Below are positions 52,935 to 63,810 of a stretch of 64,000 nucleotides of DNA, in pieces. Position numbers and translations under genes: made by a program. The number at the start of each line of letters is the position of its first letter. Within the stretch, counting starts at the first letter, position 1. Source of the stretch: Nicotiana tabacum (Eukaryota > Streptophyta > Magnoliopsida > Solanales > Solanaceae); assembly GCF_000715075.1 (NCBI RefSeq), contig NC_134082.1:139550948-139614947 (forward strand). Reading direction: 5' to 3'. Below the pieces are notes generated by a model that searched no databases, was not told where the DNA came from, and saw only the letters and a program-made list of their open reading frames with translations.

Positions 52935-54112
52935 TAAATCAATCAATTTAGTTATTACTCAATCTGGCTGCACTTTAGGCATGTTTATTTACATCGATTT
53001 TCTAGCGTATTAGGTACACTTTTCGGACTTTACCAATAACTTTTCTATAACTGAACCGTCAACAGAAAGCACAAGTTTCGGATTATTGACTTATGAGTTA
53101 CCGAAACATATGTTTAAATCAAATTCTAAGCTAATTGTATAATGTGTGTGATCACCATATTATAATGAATAATTTGTCTTTAGTGTAAAATGCAAACTAT
53201 ATGAACAGGGAGTTGATTTGGTTTCTACCGAAAATTTTATGCACATGTCAGTGACAACAGTACTTAAACTTTCAAAAATTAATGTTTTTGTTCGTAATTA
53301 GTGTAATTTTCATTTAGTTTGGGCTGATTAATTTAGCTCATATATATCCGTTCAAATTCAGCCCATCCAAAAAATGAAATGCTTTGGGCTAAATATGTAA
53401 CCCATAATCCTGATTTTATAAATAAACTCATAATAAAAATATACTTCATTATTTTTCTTATTAGCATAGGTAAGTCAATATTATATATCATCTTCCTTTT
53501 GTCTAGTTTAGTCTAATCACAATATAATTTTAACTATTTTTTTTGCGTTTCAAGTTTTCCCAATTTTCTAAATAATAATTAATAAACATTTCTGTAAAAA
53601 AATTCAAAAAGCGAAAAGAACAAATTTGGCCCGAGCATTCTCCTCTTCACTACCATGGCAATCCACATTTCCATTCATTTTTTTTTCTTTTATGGTAACC
53701 ACCATATGACGCAAATCAACATCAAACAATCTACAAGCCCAAGCCCATGCCCAAGTCTTCGCAAAGACAAAAGTATTTCATATTTGTTTTCAAGAAGAAT
53801 AATTTATATAACCCTCCACTTAATCGGTTATATAAAAAATAATTGGTAAATATATATAATTATGTGTAATTAATTTATAATTTAATATATAAGTTAGAAA
53901 AGAACCTAACAGACTATTTGTGTAAGACCACTTTCTATCAAGGCACCAACCCATGGTCCTTCTAGGATTTTGAGTTAATTGAAATAGTCAATATGTTAAA
54001 TCAATGACACGAAAGCCTTACTAGCTCTTCGTCTTTCAAACGGGGACGCTGCAACGAGGTTGCTTTAAGAAGTATTTATCTAAATAATTTAAACTAAAAT
54101 TAGTTAGAAGGA

Positions 54113-54153
<41 letters not shown>

Positions 54154-54480
54154 ATGTTTATTGCCTTGTATAACCAACGTTTAATATATATAAAACGCTT
54201 AGGAAAAGTAAATAATGAATTCAGTTGGTATTTATGTCAACGTCCTTTTTCTAACTCACCGATTTATGTAAATACCACTAATTGAATCAATTTAAGTAAC
54301 CAAATAGAAAATGGTAGCAAAATCTGACCATCTAAGCAAAATCTTTTTTACCGTTACATCTAAATTTCAATAATCATTTTGCAAGATTTAATGTTACTTT
54401 GTGGTTCTTATTGAACGATTATAATTTACAGGGAAACCTCACAACAGAAGAAAAGAAAAGGGAAATCCAAGAAAATCTAA
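52935..54480. other. Intergenic sequence with an AT microsatellite
   Basis: AT-rich without recognised genes. A (TA)n run covers about 54116-54147. The last 100 bases become A-rich and lead into the pectinesterase fragment; no clear TATA box was identified. Confidence 0.45.
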
Positions 54481-54806
54481 ATGGAAGGCAAAGAACTGGG
54501 AATTTTCATAATTATGCTGAATTTCTGTTGGAGTGCAGAGAGTTGTATGAGTTTCGATAGTACAGTTGCACAAGATGGGACAGGCAACTTCACAACAATT
54601 ACTAATGCTATAGATTCAGCTCCTTCTGGGAGTGCAACACCATTCTTTATACACGTCAAAGCAGCAAATTACAGTGATAACGTCATTGTTGGTCAAGATA
54701 AAACTAATATAGCACTTATTGGTGATGGTATGGGATCACAATACTTTCAGCAAATTGAAGCGCCAGTATGGGTCTCTGAACAAATGACACTGCCACATTA
54801 GGTGAC
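54481..54806 (+). pseudogene. Pectinesterase 5' fragment
   Basis: ATG 54481 opens a frame with a signal-peptide-like N-terminus (MEGKELGIFIIMLNFCWSAE), then the conserved pectin methylesterase start VAQDGTGNFTTITNAIDSAP, FFIHVKAANYSDNVIVGQDK and TNIALIGDGM. After GDGMGS the frame shifts: the other frame reads SAN-stop-SASMGL-stop-TNDTATLG, which continues the family pattern (NRS...ATL). The remaining roughly 250 residues, including the catalytic GTVDFIFG region, are absent. The piece therefore cannot de-esterify pectin. It is probably a truncated gene copy. No PMEI pro-region precedes the domain. Confidence 0.85.
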
Positions 54807-55106
54807 TAATCTCTCCCCATAAGTTCGATCAATTCACTTGGATCAATTTTACTATATTCATTATCCCAAAAGTAGAAGCAGAAAAGTAAAAGTACCAAGA
54901 GTATAGCTTATCGATCTATAAAGTGAGTGAAAACCATGAAAACCAAAGTTCAAATTCAATTAGAGATGAAAGAAAAAAAAGAAGTGCTAGATGATTTCTT
55001 TACATCTTCTTAAACTTTGGTAGATAGAATTAATAGTAGGATAAGTAGCTAGTACAAAATGGAATAGCCAAATGCGTGAAAGCTACCCCAAACACTATGA
55101 TTATAG
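54807..55106. other. Intergenic sequence, nothing recognised
   Basis: AT-rich sequence between the pectinesterase fragment and the next LTR. No frame continues the pectinesterase domain here. Confidence 0.4.
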
Positions 55107-55536
55107 TGTTGGAATTTGGACTTGCGTTAATTGGTTATAGCCTGAAAGGATAGTGACGTGACCTAAGCGGTGGATAAATAAAAGACCTAATATTAAATAT
55201 TGTGTGTGTGGATAAGCGAGGCCAATAGATGAGTAGACACTTTTTATAAATAGAGCCCAACCCCCCTTTCCCTAGCTATTAGAAAACCCTAGCGTATTCT
55301 GCTTCTTGAATACGTGGTAACGGTAGACGTCCCATCAGTCAAGTTCTCCGGGCTGTGAGAGCGCGTAGCTAGTGGATCGTGGAAGTTGGTCTCAGGCTTA
55401 ATCGTCGTTTGCTGCCGCTGCTGAATCTATGCAGTTTAACGGTACGCTTTCTTAGACTCTAACTCAAAATTATGATTTTATATTGGTATGATTGTATCTT
55501 GATCTCTGCTATGACTGCGAATTAATAATCTAATAG
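55107..55536 (+). mobile_element. Copia LTR followed by a primer-binding site
   Basis: Starts TGTTGGAATTTGGAC, has a TATA box (TTTTTATAAATAGA, about 55241-55254), and is directly followed by TTGGTATCAGAGCC (TGGTATCAGAGC at 55538-55549), the PBS complementary to initiator tRNA-Met used by copia elements. The LTR is about 430 bp; its exact 3' end is uncertain by a base or two because a clean CA is missing. No gag or pol follows. Confidence 0.8.
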
Positions 55537-56383
55537 TTGGTATCAGAGCCTCCATAGTTCGAGATTAAGATCATTGTTTAATCTTGAGTTTATACATATG
55601 AACTGATATTCGTTTCGAATACTGGATAACGGAATTAATTGAACGTGCTCAACCCATTAAAGTTGAACTAAAGTGTTTTTAATTTCACTGACTTATTTTG
55701 ATAGCCACTGCTTAATCTCTATTTTTCTTGAGTGGAGATTAATTTTGTGAATTAAAGAGACGGTGGTGACAACAACCACAATTTTATTCTTATAAGTGTT
55801 TTATGATCCCTCTTCTAATCTGTATTGAAGAGATTTTGAGAGGATTATTTGGTTGAATCATGCTTTTCTGGGCCCGCATGTTCAAATATTTTGTGATTTC
55901 TACTAACGCGGCAGTAAACAAATTACTCCCTTGAATAGAATACCTTGATGTCTACTGACAACGGCGGTAAACAAATCAAAAGACCTACAACACCTGAATT
56001 ATGATAAGCACACACATAGTAAATTAATAATTAACTAGTTTACAAAATGTCTTTGGCTTTACGTGGAAACTAAAGAGGGTAACTAATAAAGAACTTTCTA
56101 TTTAGGATTGATTCTCTCCTTAGTTACATAATATATTAATTTTGCTGCAAAGTAAACGACCACACTTATAGTTGGTCGTGATATTGCTTCGTTATAAAGG
56201 ATTTTATCCGTGCTCTTACTCCTTGGTGTGTGAATGGAATTAATAAATATATATTACAAAGTTTAAATTATATGTGTGTTATTTTATCACATGTATTGAT
56301 GTGTATAACTAAGAAACTGTGATTAATAAATAGTGTCACCAAAGTGGTCTATTTATTTTGAGTCACTGAAAAGTTCTTAATAC
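55537..56383 (+). other. Leader remnant of the truncated copia element
   Basis: Sequence after the PBS, AT-rich, with a diverged internal repeat (CGGCAGTAAACAAATTACTC and CGGCGGTAAACAAATCAAAA near 55910 and 55964). No coding frame was seen before the next LTR starts at 56384. Confidence 0.5.
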
Positions 56384-57282
56384 TGTATGAGTCAAAATTA
56401 GATCAAAGAAATTCGGCATGCGGAGACATAAGACCGAAGTCGGACAGGCCGAGGTCGGACAGACATAAGGCCGAGGTTGGGCAGACATAAGACCGAGGTC
56501 GTACAATCATCAATAAGGCCGAGGTCGGACAGGCCGAGGTTGGACAGGCTGAGGTCGGATAGACATAAGACCGAGGTCGGACAGTCATCAATAAGGCCGA
56601 GGTCGGACAGTCATCAATAAGGCCGAGGTCGGACAGTCATCGATAGCCGAGGTCGGACAATTATCAATAAGGTCGAGGTCGGACAGGCCGAGGTCGGAAA
56701 ATCATCAATAGCCGAGGTCGGACAATCATCAATAAGACCGAGGTCGGATAGCGATGAAATAGCTAGTTTGCTTTGGAATCCTCAAAGGGAATATTCTACT
56801 GAATATTTCCTCTAATTGTACTTTCTAGGATTTTCTATAGATACCCCTTGTAAATAGGAAGGGAGGACTTCCAAAAAAGAGGAGCTCTCTCCTTCTCCCT
56901 CTCCCTCTCTCTAGAAAATATGTAAACACACATCTCTAGAGGATCTGTGATCCCATACCTTCTTCGGATCCAAAAAGGGTCCTAAGGTTCTTGTATTTGT
57001 CTATCATTCGTCTTTATCAAATGAAAGAAGATCCGTCTCACTCAAGATTGAGTGAATATTTTCCTTTATTTACATTTTATTGTCAGTTAATGTTACTTAA
57101 TGAATCTTTCTTTATGCTATTAAATCTGAGCATAATTACGGCTAATACTCATACTCGGCTATGTTTTTCTATTCATATTATTCATCTCCGATCTAGAGTT
57201 AATTATCTTTAACTGGGATTTACTCTTTCATCTTCTTTGATTGATTTGTTCAAAAAGGTTTCGATATCTTTTGAATCAAACA
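56384..57282 (+). repeat. LTR 1 of the tandem Tat-like element array
   Basis: 899 bp from TGTATGAGTCAAAAT to GAATCAAACA, directly followed by a PBS (ATTTGGCGCCGTTTGTGGGG, 57283 onward). The first 370 bp are a variable array of GGCCGAGGTCGGACAG units joined by ACATAA or TCATCAATAA. Then come a TATA-like TTTTCTATAGATACC (about 56831), CT-rich leader sequence and the shared LTR end. It aligns with 60317-61133. Confidence 0.88.
56405..56752. repeat. GGCCGAGGTCGGACAG minisatellite in LTR 1
   Basis: About fifteen units of GGCCGAGGTCGGACA occur with alternating spacers (GACATAA, GTCATCAATAA, or none). The array in LTR 2 (60361-60612) is shorter, which explains most of the length difference between the two LTRs (899 against 817 bp). 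Confidence 0.9.
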
Positions 57283-58051
57283 ATTTGGCGCCGTTTGTGG
57301 GGATTTTCTAATTAAAATCTTAGTTTCCTTTAGATCTAAAATTCAATTCCAACTATGAAGCGTCTTCAGGGAAGCCAAACGAATTTGATACACTAAATAG
57401 TTTTTGTATTTGGTGCTTGTACAAATAAGAGGCAACTAATTAAAGGGTCATCATTTGATTTTCTTTTTCTTCTTCCTCTTTATTTAAAGAAGACTACTAC
57501 ATTCAATAGGCTGCAGAAAACAGAAAAACAATAATAAAGGTAGTAGGACAATTTTATATATGCTCCCTGTAGGAAGTTATTATAGAAGTTAAAGACTTTT
57601 GCTGCTGATTAATGATCATCAATATGACCTCATTCGATAAGCATTATCATGTACTGAAAGTTGTATTCATCTTTGCTCTTTTATGCTATCCTCATATTAC
57701 AGTAAAGGGTAAAAGGAAAAGCAATAAGTTAGAAGATCACTTTTCTTGATGATGAGAAAGGACAACCTGGCAAACATCAATGGAACAAAGCTTAACTACA
57801 ACACACATTTCTATCATTTAATTAATGCTTTCCACGTTTCACTTTTTTTCTATTAAGTGCACTCCACTACTATCCATAACAATTGATGTCTTCCTTGCAA
57901 ATTTTAGTTTATTCTTTTTTTACAGTGGCCAACATTACACTTGGCGGCTAAATTACCATGGTTGAGAGGTGTGGTTCTGCACAGTGGCGTCCTTTCAGGC
58001 CTTCGTGTGCTTTGCCATGCCAACTTCACTTTTTTGCTTTGACATTTACAA

Positions 58052-58324
58052 GGACTTAAACTAGATCTCAAGTATAGAGCACGACAAATCATCCTCCGAT
58101 ATGACTCATAGCCCGTCGTCAACCAAGTCACGGAGACTTTTCAAATAAAAGAACAAAGGCTATGAAAATATCAGGTAGGAATTCATAAGCTATTGCCCGA
58201 GTTTGACGAGTGTCAACTCGACCAGATACCCCAAGCATAAAACATCGAAACAGACGGCCTTGCCAAATTGGTAGCGGCCACCGAAAGCATAACCAGAGAA
58301 GGGAACGTGATAAAACTGAGGTAA
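58052..58324 (+). pseudogene. Tat-type RNase H remnant, copy 1
   Basis: The plus frame reads GLKLDLKYRARQIILRYDS-stop, PVVNQVTETFQIKEQRL-stop, KYQ..., LLPEFDECQLDQIPQA-stop and NIETDGLAKLVAATESITRE, ending in TAA. This is the C-terminal half of the RNase H domain found in Tat gypsy elements (family pattern YDSQLVVNQV...IPR..N..ADALAKLA). Three in-frame stops are present here; two of them are absent in the tandem copy. Confidence 0.75.
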
Positions 58325-58489
58325 CGAATGCTTTTATTTTGTTTTAACTAACTATTTCTCCAAGTGGAATAAAAGTAGGGGCAGTCACCTGAGAAACGCT
58401 TTGTATTATCCAATGCAATCAAAATAAAGCAAACTGGGACTCACCCAAGAAATGCAGAAGCTAAGAAAAATTGGGACTCCTCCAGGAAA

Positions 58490-58790
58490 CACCCTTTAAG
58501 GCCAAGGGCCTTCGTCAAAGAAGAAAAGTTCGACCTTGATCGAACGATGACGGGTTAACATTTCGATAAGTTCGAAATAATACCCTTTAAGGCCAAGGGC
58601 CTTCGTCAAAGAAGAAGAGTTCTACCTTGATCGAACAACGACATGTTAACATTTCGATAAGTTCAAAATAAAACCCTTTAAGGCCAAGGGCCTTCGCCAA
58701 AGAAAAATAATTCGACCTTGATCAAACGACAGCGAGTTAACATTTTGATAAGTTGAAATAACACCCTTTAAGGCAAATGGCCTTTGCCAA
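58490..58790. repeat. About 91-bp tandem repeat, internal region 1
   Basis: Roughly four copies start at CCCTTTAAGGCCAAGGGCCT (about 58492, 58583, 58674 and 58766). Each continues with TCGTCAAAGAAGAAAAGTTC, then GACCTTGATCGAACGA, then GGTTAACATTTCGATAAGTT. The first half of this unit resembles the 42-bp repeat that follows. Confidence 0.8.
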
Positions 58791-59690
58791 AAAAGAGGAG
58801 GTCGTCCCCTACGGCCAAGAGCCATCGCCAAAAAAGAGGAGGTCGACCATGTACGGCCAAGAGCCATCGCCAAAAAAGGGGAGGTCGACCCCGTACGGCC
58901 AAGAGCCATCGCTAAAAAAGAAGAGGTAGACCCCTACAGCCAAGGGCCATCACCAAAAAAGAGGAGGTCAACCTTGTACGGCCAAGAGCCATCGCCAAAA
59001 AAGAGGAGGTCGACCCCGTACAACCAAGATCCATCGCTAAAAAAGAAGAGGTCGACCCCTACGGCCAAGAGCCATCGCCAAAAAAGAGGAGGTCGACCCC
59101 GTATTGCCAAGAGCCATCGCCAAAAAAGAGGAGGTCAACCCTGTACGGCCAAGAGCCATCGCCAAAAAAGAGGAGGTCGATCCCTACGCCAAGAGTCATA
59201 GCCAAAAAAGAGGAGGTCGACCTCGTATAGCCAAGAGCCATCACCAAAAAAGAGGAGGTAGACACTGTACGACCAAGAGCCATCGCCAAAAAAGAGGAGG
59301 TTGACCCCGTACGGCCAAGTTCCATCGCCAAAAAAGAGGAGTTCGACCCCTACGACCAAGGGTCATCGCTAAAAAGAGGAGGTCGACCCCGTACGGCCAA
59401 GGGCCATCGCCAAAAAAGAGGAGGTCGACCCCTATGGCCAAGATCCATCACCAAAAAGAGGAGGTCGACCCCGTACGGCCAAGAGCCATCGCCAAAAAAG
59501 AAAAGTCGATTCCTATGGCCAAGGGCCATCGCCAAAAAAGTAGAGGTAGACCCCGTACGGCCAAGGGCCATCGCCTAAAAAGAGCAGGTTGGCCCCGTAC
59601 GGCCAAGAGCCATCGCTAAAAAAGAAAAGGTCGAACCCTATGGCCAAGGGCCATCGCCAAAAAAGAAGAGGTCGACCTCGTTCGAACCAC
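58790..59690. repeat. 40-42-bp minisatellite, internal region 1
   Basis: About 22 units of GCCAAGAGCCATCGCCAAAA plus AAGAGGAGGTCGACCCCGTACG occur, alternating between 42-bp units (ending CCCCGTACG) and 40-bp units (ending CCCCTACG). The open frames through it (repeated SPKKRRS or AKSHRQKRGG) are by-products of the repeat and break at each 40-bp unit. Confidence 0.92.
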
Positions 59691-59754
59691 GACGGGTTAA
59701 CATTTTGACCAGCTCAAAATAACACCCATACGGCCAAAGGCCATCTCCAAAAAG

Positions 59755-60000
59755 AAGAATTCGTCCTCGTCCGAATCAACATTCGGCCTCGTCTGGATCA
59801 ACCTTCGGCCTCGTCCGAATCAACTTTCGGCCTCGTTCGAATCAACATTCGGCCTCGTCCGAGTCTATCTTCGGCCTCGACCGAATCAACCTTCGGCCTC
59901 GTCTGAGTCAACCTTCGGCCTTGTCGGAATAAACACTGTCTCATCCCAATCAACATTCAGCCTCGTCCGAATTCACATTCGGCGACCTCGCCCGAATTCA
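59755..60000. repeat. 22-bp minisatellite, internal region 1
   Basis: About ten units of TCGGCCTCGTCCGAATCAACCT (22 bp with variants TCTATCT and AACATT) lie between the 42-bp array and the 3' end of the internal region. Confidence 0.9.
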
Positions 60001-60316
60001 CATTCTCGCCTGTCTAGATCCGAGGATGCGAATGACCTCCTCCGATGTCGCCATCCTTGCCGAAGCCGCCATCCCGGCCTTGACGGCCTTCCCCAACACT
60101 ACCGTCTTCTCGGTTGACTCATCACTCGAGTCATTGGCCATGATCGAACTCTGCTAAAGTTTTGCCCGCGGGGATACCACTTTAACCTAAAGATCGACAC
60201 CCTCAGCCGTGATCCACACTAGTCAACCTCCCTATCCGAATTTCTCGAACTACGATTAATGAAGTCCGCTCACCGAGCTCGACCAAGAGATGACCTCAAT
60301 AAGCGGAGGGACTAAC

Positions 60317-61133
60317 TGTATGAGTTAAAATTAGATTAGAGAAATTTGGCACGTGGAGACATAAGGCCGAAGTCGGACAGGCCGAGGTCGGACAGACATA
60401 AGGTTGAGGTTGGATAGACATAAGGCCGAGGTCGGACATACATAATGGCTGAGGTCGGACTGTCATCAATAAGGTTGAGGTCGGATAGGCTGAGGTTGGA
60501 TAAACATAAGGCCGATGTCAGACAGGCCGAGGTCGGACAGTCATCAATAACCGAGGTCGTACAGTCATCAATAGCCGAGGTCGGACAGTCATCAATAAGA
60601 CCGAGGTCGATCAACGATGAAATAGCTAGTTTGCTTTGGAATCCTCAAAGGGATATTCTATAGAATATTCCCTATAATTGTACTTTTTTAGGATTTTCTA
60701 TAGATACCCCTTGTAAATAGGAAGGCAGGACTTCCAAAAAAGAGGAGCTCTCTCCCTCTCTCTAGAAAATATGTAAACACACCTCTCTGGAGGATCTGTG
60801 ATCCCATACCTTCTTCGGATCCAAAAAGGGTCCTAAGGTTCTTGTATTTGTCTATCATTCGTCTTTATCAAATGAAAGAAGATCTGTCTCACTCAAGATT
60901 CAGTGAATCTTTTCCTTTATTTACATTTTATTGTCAGTTAATGTTACTTAATAAATCTTTCTTTATGCTAGTAAATCTGAGCATAATTACGGCTAATACT
61001 CATACTCGGTTATGTTTTTCTATTCATATTATTCATCTCGGATCTAGAGTTAATTATCTTTAACTAGGATTTACTCTTTCATCTTCTTTGATTGATTTGT
61101 TCAAAAAGGTTTCGATATCTTTTGAGTCAAATA
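60317..61133 (+). repeat. LTR 2 of the tandem Tat-like element array
   Basis: 817 bp, from TGTATGAGTTAAAATTAG to GAGTCAAATA; the terminal CA of LTR 1 is TA here. Its minisatellite (60361-60612) is shorter than in LTR 1, and the remainder is nearly identical (TTTTCTATAGATACC at about 60694). It is followed by the same PBS at 61134. It is shared between internal region 1 (as 3' LTR) and internal region 2 (as 5' LTR). Confidence 0.88.
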
Positions 61134-61902
61134 ATTTGGCGCCGTTTGTGGGGATTTTCTAATTAAAATCTTAGTTTCCTTTAGATCTAAAATTCAATTC
61201 CAACTATGAAGCATCTACAGGGAAGCCAAACGAATTTGATACACTAAATAGTTTTTGTATTTGGTGCTTGTACAAATAAGAGGCAACTAATTAAAGGGTC
61301 ATCATTTGATTTTCTTTTTCTTCTTCCTCTTTATTTAAAGAAGACTACTACATTCAATAGGCTGCAGAAAACAGAAAAACAATAATAAAGGTAGTAGGAC
61401 AATTTTATATATGCTTCCTGTAGGAAGTTATCATAGAATTTAAAGACTTTTGCTGCTGATTAATGATCATCAATATGACCTCATTCGATAAGCATTATCA
61501 TGTACTGAAAGTTGTATTCATCTTTGCTCTTTTATGTTATCCTCATATTACAGTAAAGGGTAAAAGGAAAAGCAATAAGTTAGAAGATCACTTTTCTTGA
61601 TGATGAGAAAGGACAACCTGGCAAACATCAATGGAACAAAGCTTAACTACAACACACTTTTCTATCATTTAATTAATGCTTTCCACGTTTCACTTTTTTT
61701 CTATTAAGTGCACTCCACTACTATCCATAACAATTGATGTCTTCCTTGCAAATTTTAGTTTATTCTTTTTTTACAGTGGCCAACATTACACTTGGCGGCT
61801 AAATTACCATGGTTGAGAGGTGTGGTTCTACACAGTGGCGTCCTTTCAGGCCTTCGTGTGCTTTGCCATGCCAACTTCACTTTTTTGCTTTGACATTTAC
61901 AA

Positions 61903-62175
61903 GGACTTAAACTAGATCTCAAGTATAGAGCACGGCGAATCATCCTCCGATATGACTCACAACCCGTCGTCAACCAAGTCACGGAGACTTTCCAAATAAA
62001 AGAACAAAGGCTACGAAAATATCAGGTAGGAATTCATAAGTTATTGCCCGAGTTTGACGAGTGTCAACTCGACCAGATACCCCAAGCATAAAACATCGAA
62101 ACAGACGGCCTTGCCAAATTGGTAGCGGCCACCGAAAGCATAACCAGAGAAGGGAACGTGATAAAACTGAGGTAA
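61903..62175 (+). pseudogene. Tat-type RNase H remnant, copy 2
   Basis: Same length as copy 1 (273 bp), with only one internal stop: GLKLDLKYRARRIILRYDSQ, PVVNQVTETFQIKEQRLRKY, QVGIHKLLPEFDECQLDQIP, QA-stop-NIETDGLAKLVAATES, then ITREGNVIKLR-stop. The stop after IPQA is shared with copy 1, so it predates the tandem duplication. Confidence 0.78.
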
Positions 62176-62335
62176 CGAATGCTTTTATTTTGTTTTAACT
62201 AACTATTTCTCCAAGTGGAATAAAAGTAGGGGCAATCACCTGAGAAACGCTTTGTATTATCCAATGCAATCAAAATAAAGCAAACTGGGACTCACCCAAG
62301 AAATGCAGAAGCTAAGAAAAATTGGGACTCCCCCA

Positions 62336-63810
62336 GGAAACACCCTTTAAGGCCAAGGGCCTTCGTCAAAGAAGAAAAGTTCGACCTTGACCGAATGATG
62401 ACGGGTTAACATTTCGATAAGTTCGAAATAATACCCTTTAAGGCCAATGGCCTTCGTCAAAGAAGAAGAGTTCGACCTTGATCGAACCACGACATGTTAA
62501 CATTTCGATAAGTTCAAAATAAAACCCTTTAAGGCCAAGGGCCTTCGCCAAAGAAAAATAATTCGACCTTGATCGAACGACAACGAGTTAACATTTTGAT
62601 AAGTCGAAATAACACCCTTTAAGGCAAATGGCCTTCGTCAAAAAAGAGGAGGTCGACCCCTACGACCAAGAGCCATCGCCAAAAAAGAGGAGGTCGACCC
62701 TGTACGACCAAGAGCCATAGCCAAAAAAGAGGAGGTCGACCCCGTACGACCAAGAGCCATCGCTAAAAAAGAAGAGGTCGACCCCTACGGCAAAGGGCCA
62801 TCACCAAAAAAGAGGAGGTCAACCTTGTACGGCCTAGAGCCATCGCCAAAAAAGAGGAGGTCGACCCCGTACAACCAAGATCCATCGCTAAAAAAGAAGA
62901 GGTCGACCCCTACGGCCAAGAGCCATCGCCAAAAAAGAGGAGGTCGACCCCGTATTGCCAAGAGCCATCGCCAAAAAAGAGGAGGTCGACCCTGTACGGC
63001 CAAGAGCCATCGCCAAAAAAGAGGAGGTCGATCCCTACGGCCAAGAGTCATCGCCAAAAAAGAGGAGGTCGACCTCGTATAGCCAAGAGCCATCGCCAAA
63101 AAAGAGGAGTTTGACCCCTACGACCAAGAGTCATCGCCAAAAAGAGGAGGTCGACCCCGTACGGCCAAGAGCCATCATTAAAAAAAAATAGGTCGACCCC
63201 TACGGCCAAGAGCCATCGCCAAAAAAGAGGAGGTCGACCCCGTACGGCCAAGAGCCATCGCCAAAAAGAAGAATTCTGCCTCGTCCGAATCAACCTTCAG
63301 CCTCTTCCGAATCAACCTTCAGCCTCATTCCATCGCCAAAAAGAGAAGGTCGACCCCGTATGGCCAAGAGCCATCGCCAAAAAAGAAGAGGTCGACCTCG
63401 TTCGAACCACGATGGGTTAACATTTTGACCAGCTCAAAATAACACCGATACGGCCAAGGGCCATCTCCAAAAATAAGAATTCGTCCTCGTCCGAATCAAC
63501 ATTCGGCCTCGTCTGAATCAACCTTCGGCCTCATCTGAATCAACCTTCGGCCTCATCCGAATCAACCTTCAGCCTCGTCCGAATCAGCATTTGGCCTCGT
63601 CCGAATCTATCTTCGGCCTTGTCCGAATCTATCTTCGGCCTCGTCCGAATCTATCTTCGGCCTCGTCCGAATCTATCTTCGGCCTCGACCGAATTAACCT
63701 TCGGCCTCGTCTGAGTCAACCTTCGGCCTTGTCGGAATAAACACTGCCTCATCCCAATCAACATTCGGCCTCGTCCGAATTCACATTCGGTGACCTCGCC
63801 CGAATTTACA
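62336..63810. repeat. 91-bp, 42-bp and 22-bp repeat arrays, internal region 2
   Basis: The same three arrays as in region 1: 91-bp units at about 62336-62640, 40-42-bp units at about 62640-63420 (fewer than in region 1), and 22-bp units at about 63480-63810 (more than in region 1). At 63280-63335 a short piece of the 22-bp repeat is embedded within the 42-bp array, which does not occur in region 1. Confidence 0.9.

Larger units (their letters stand above)
57283..60316 (+). mobile_element. Internal region 1 of the Tat-like non-autonomous element
   Basis: It runs from the PBS (TTGGCGCCGTTTGTGGGGAT, 57285 onward) to a purine-rich GCGGAGGGACTAAC (60303-60316), which could be the PPT, just before LTR 2. 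It contains 0.6 kb of non-coding leader, a broken RNase H domain (58052-58324), then three kinds of tandem repeats (58490-60000). No gag, protease, RT palm or integrase is recognisable. It would therefore depend on another element for movement. The PBS type (GGCGCCGTTTGTGGGG) fits Tat/Ogre-related gypsy elements. Confidence 0.82.

Noticed and set aside
59059..59331. Open frames with repeated FFGDGSW or SPKKRRSTPY residues in 58.6-59.6 kb and 62.8-63.3 kb
   Set aside because: They exist on both strands and in several frames because the DNA is a 40-42-bp minisatellite; the 40-bp units break any one frame.
58490..59690. CRISPR-like pattern of regular repeats
   Set aside because: Repeats are directly adjacent and without unique spacers, in a plant retroelement; this is a minisatellite.
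60024..60156. 43-codon ORF (MTSSDVAILAEAAIP...) at the end of internal region 1
   Set aside because: The start codon is ATA in the tandem copy (about 63840), and no similarity is apparent, so it is probably chance.
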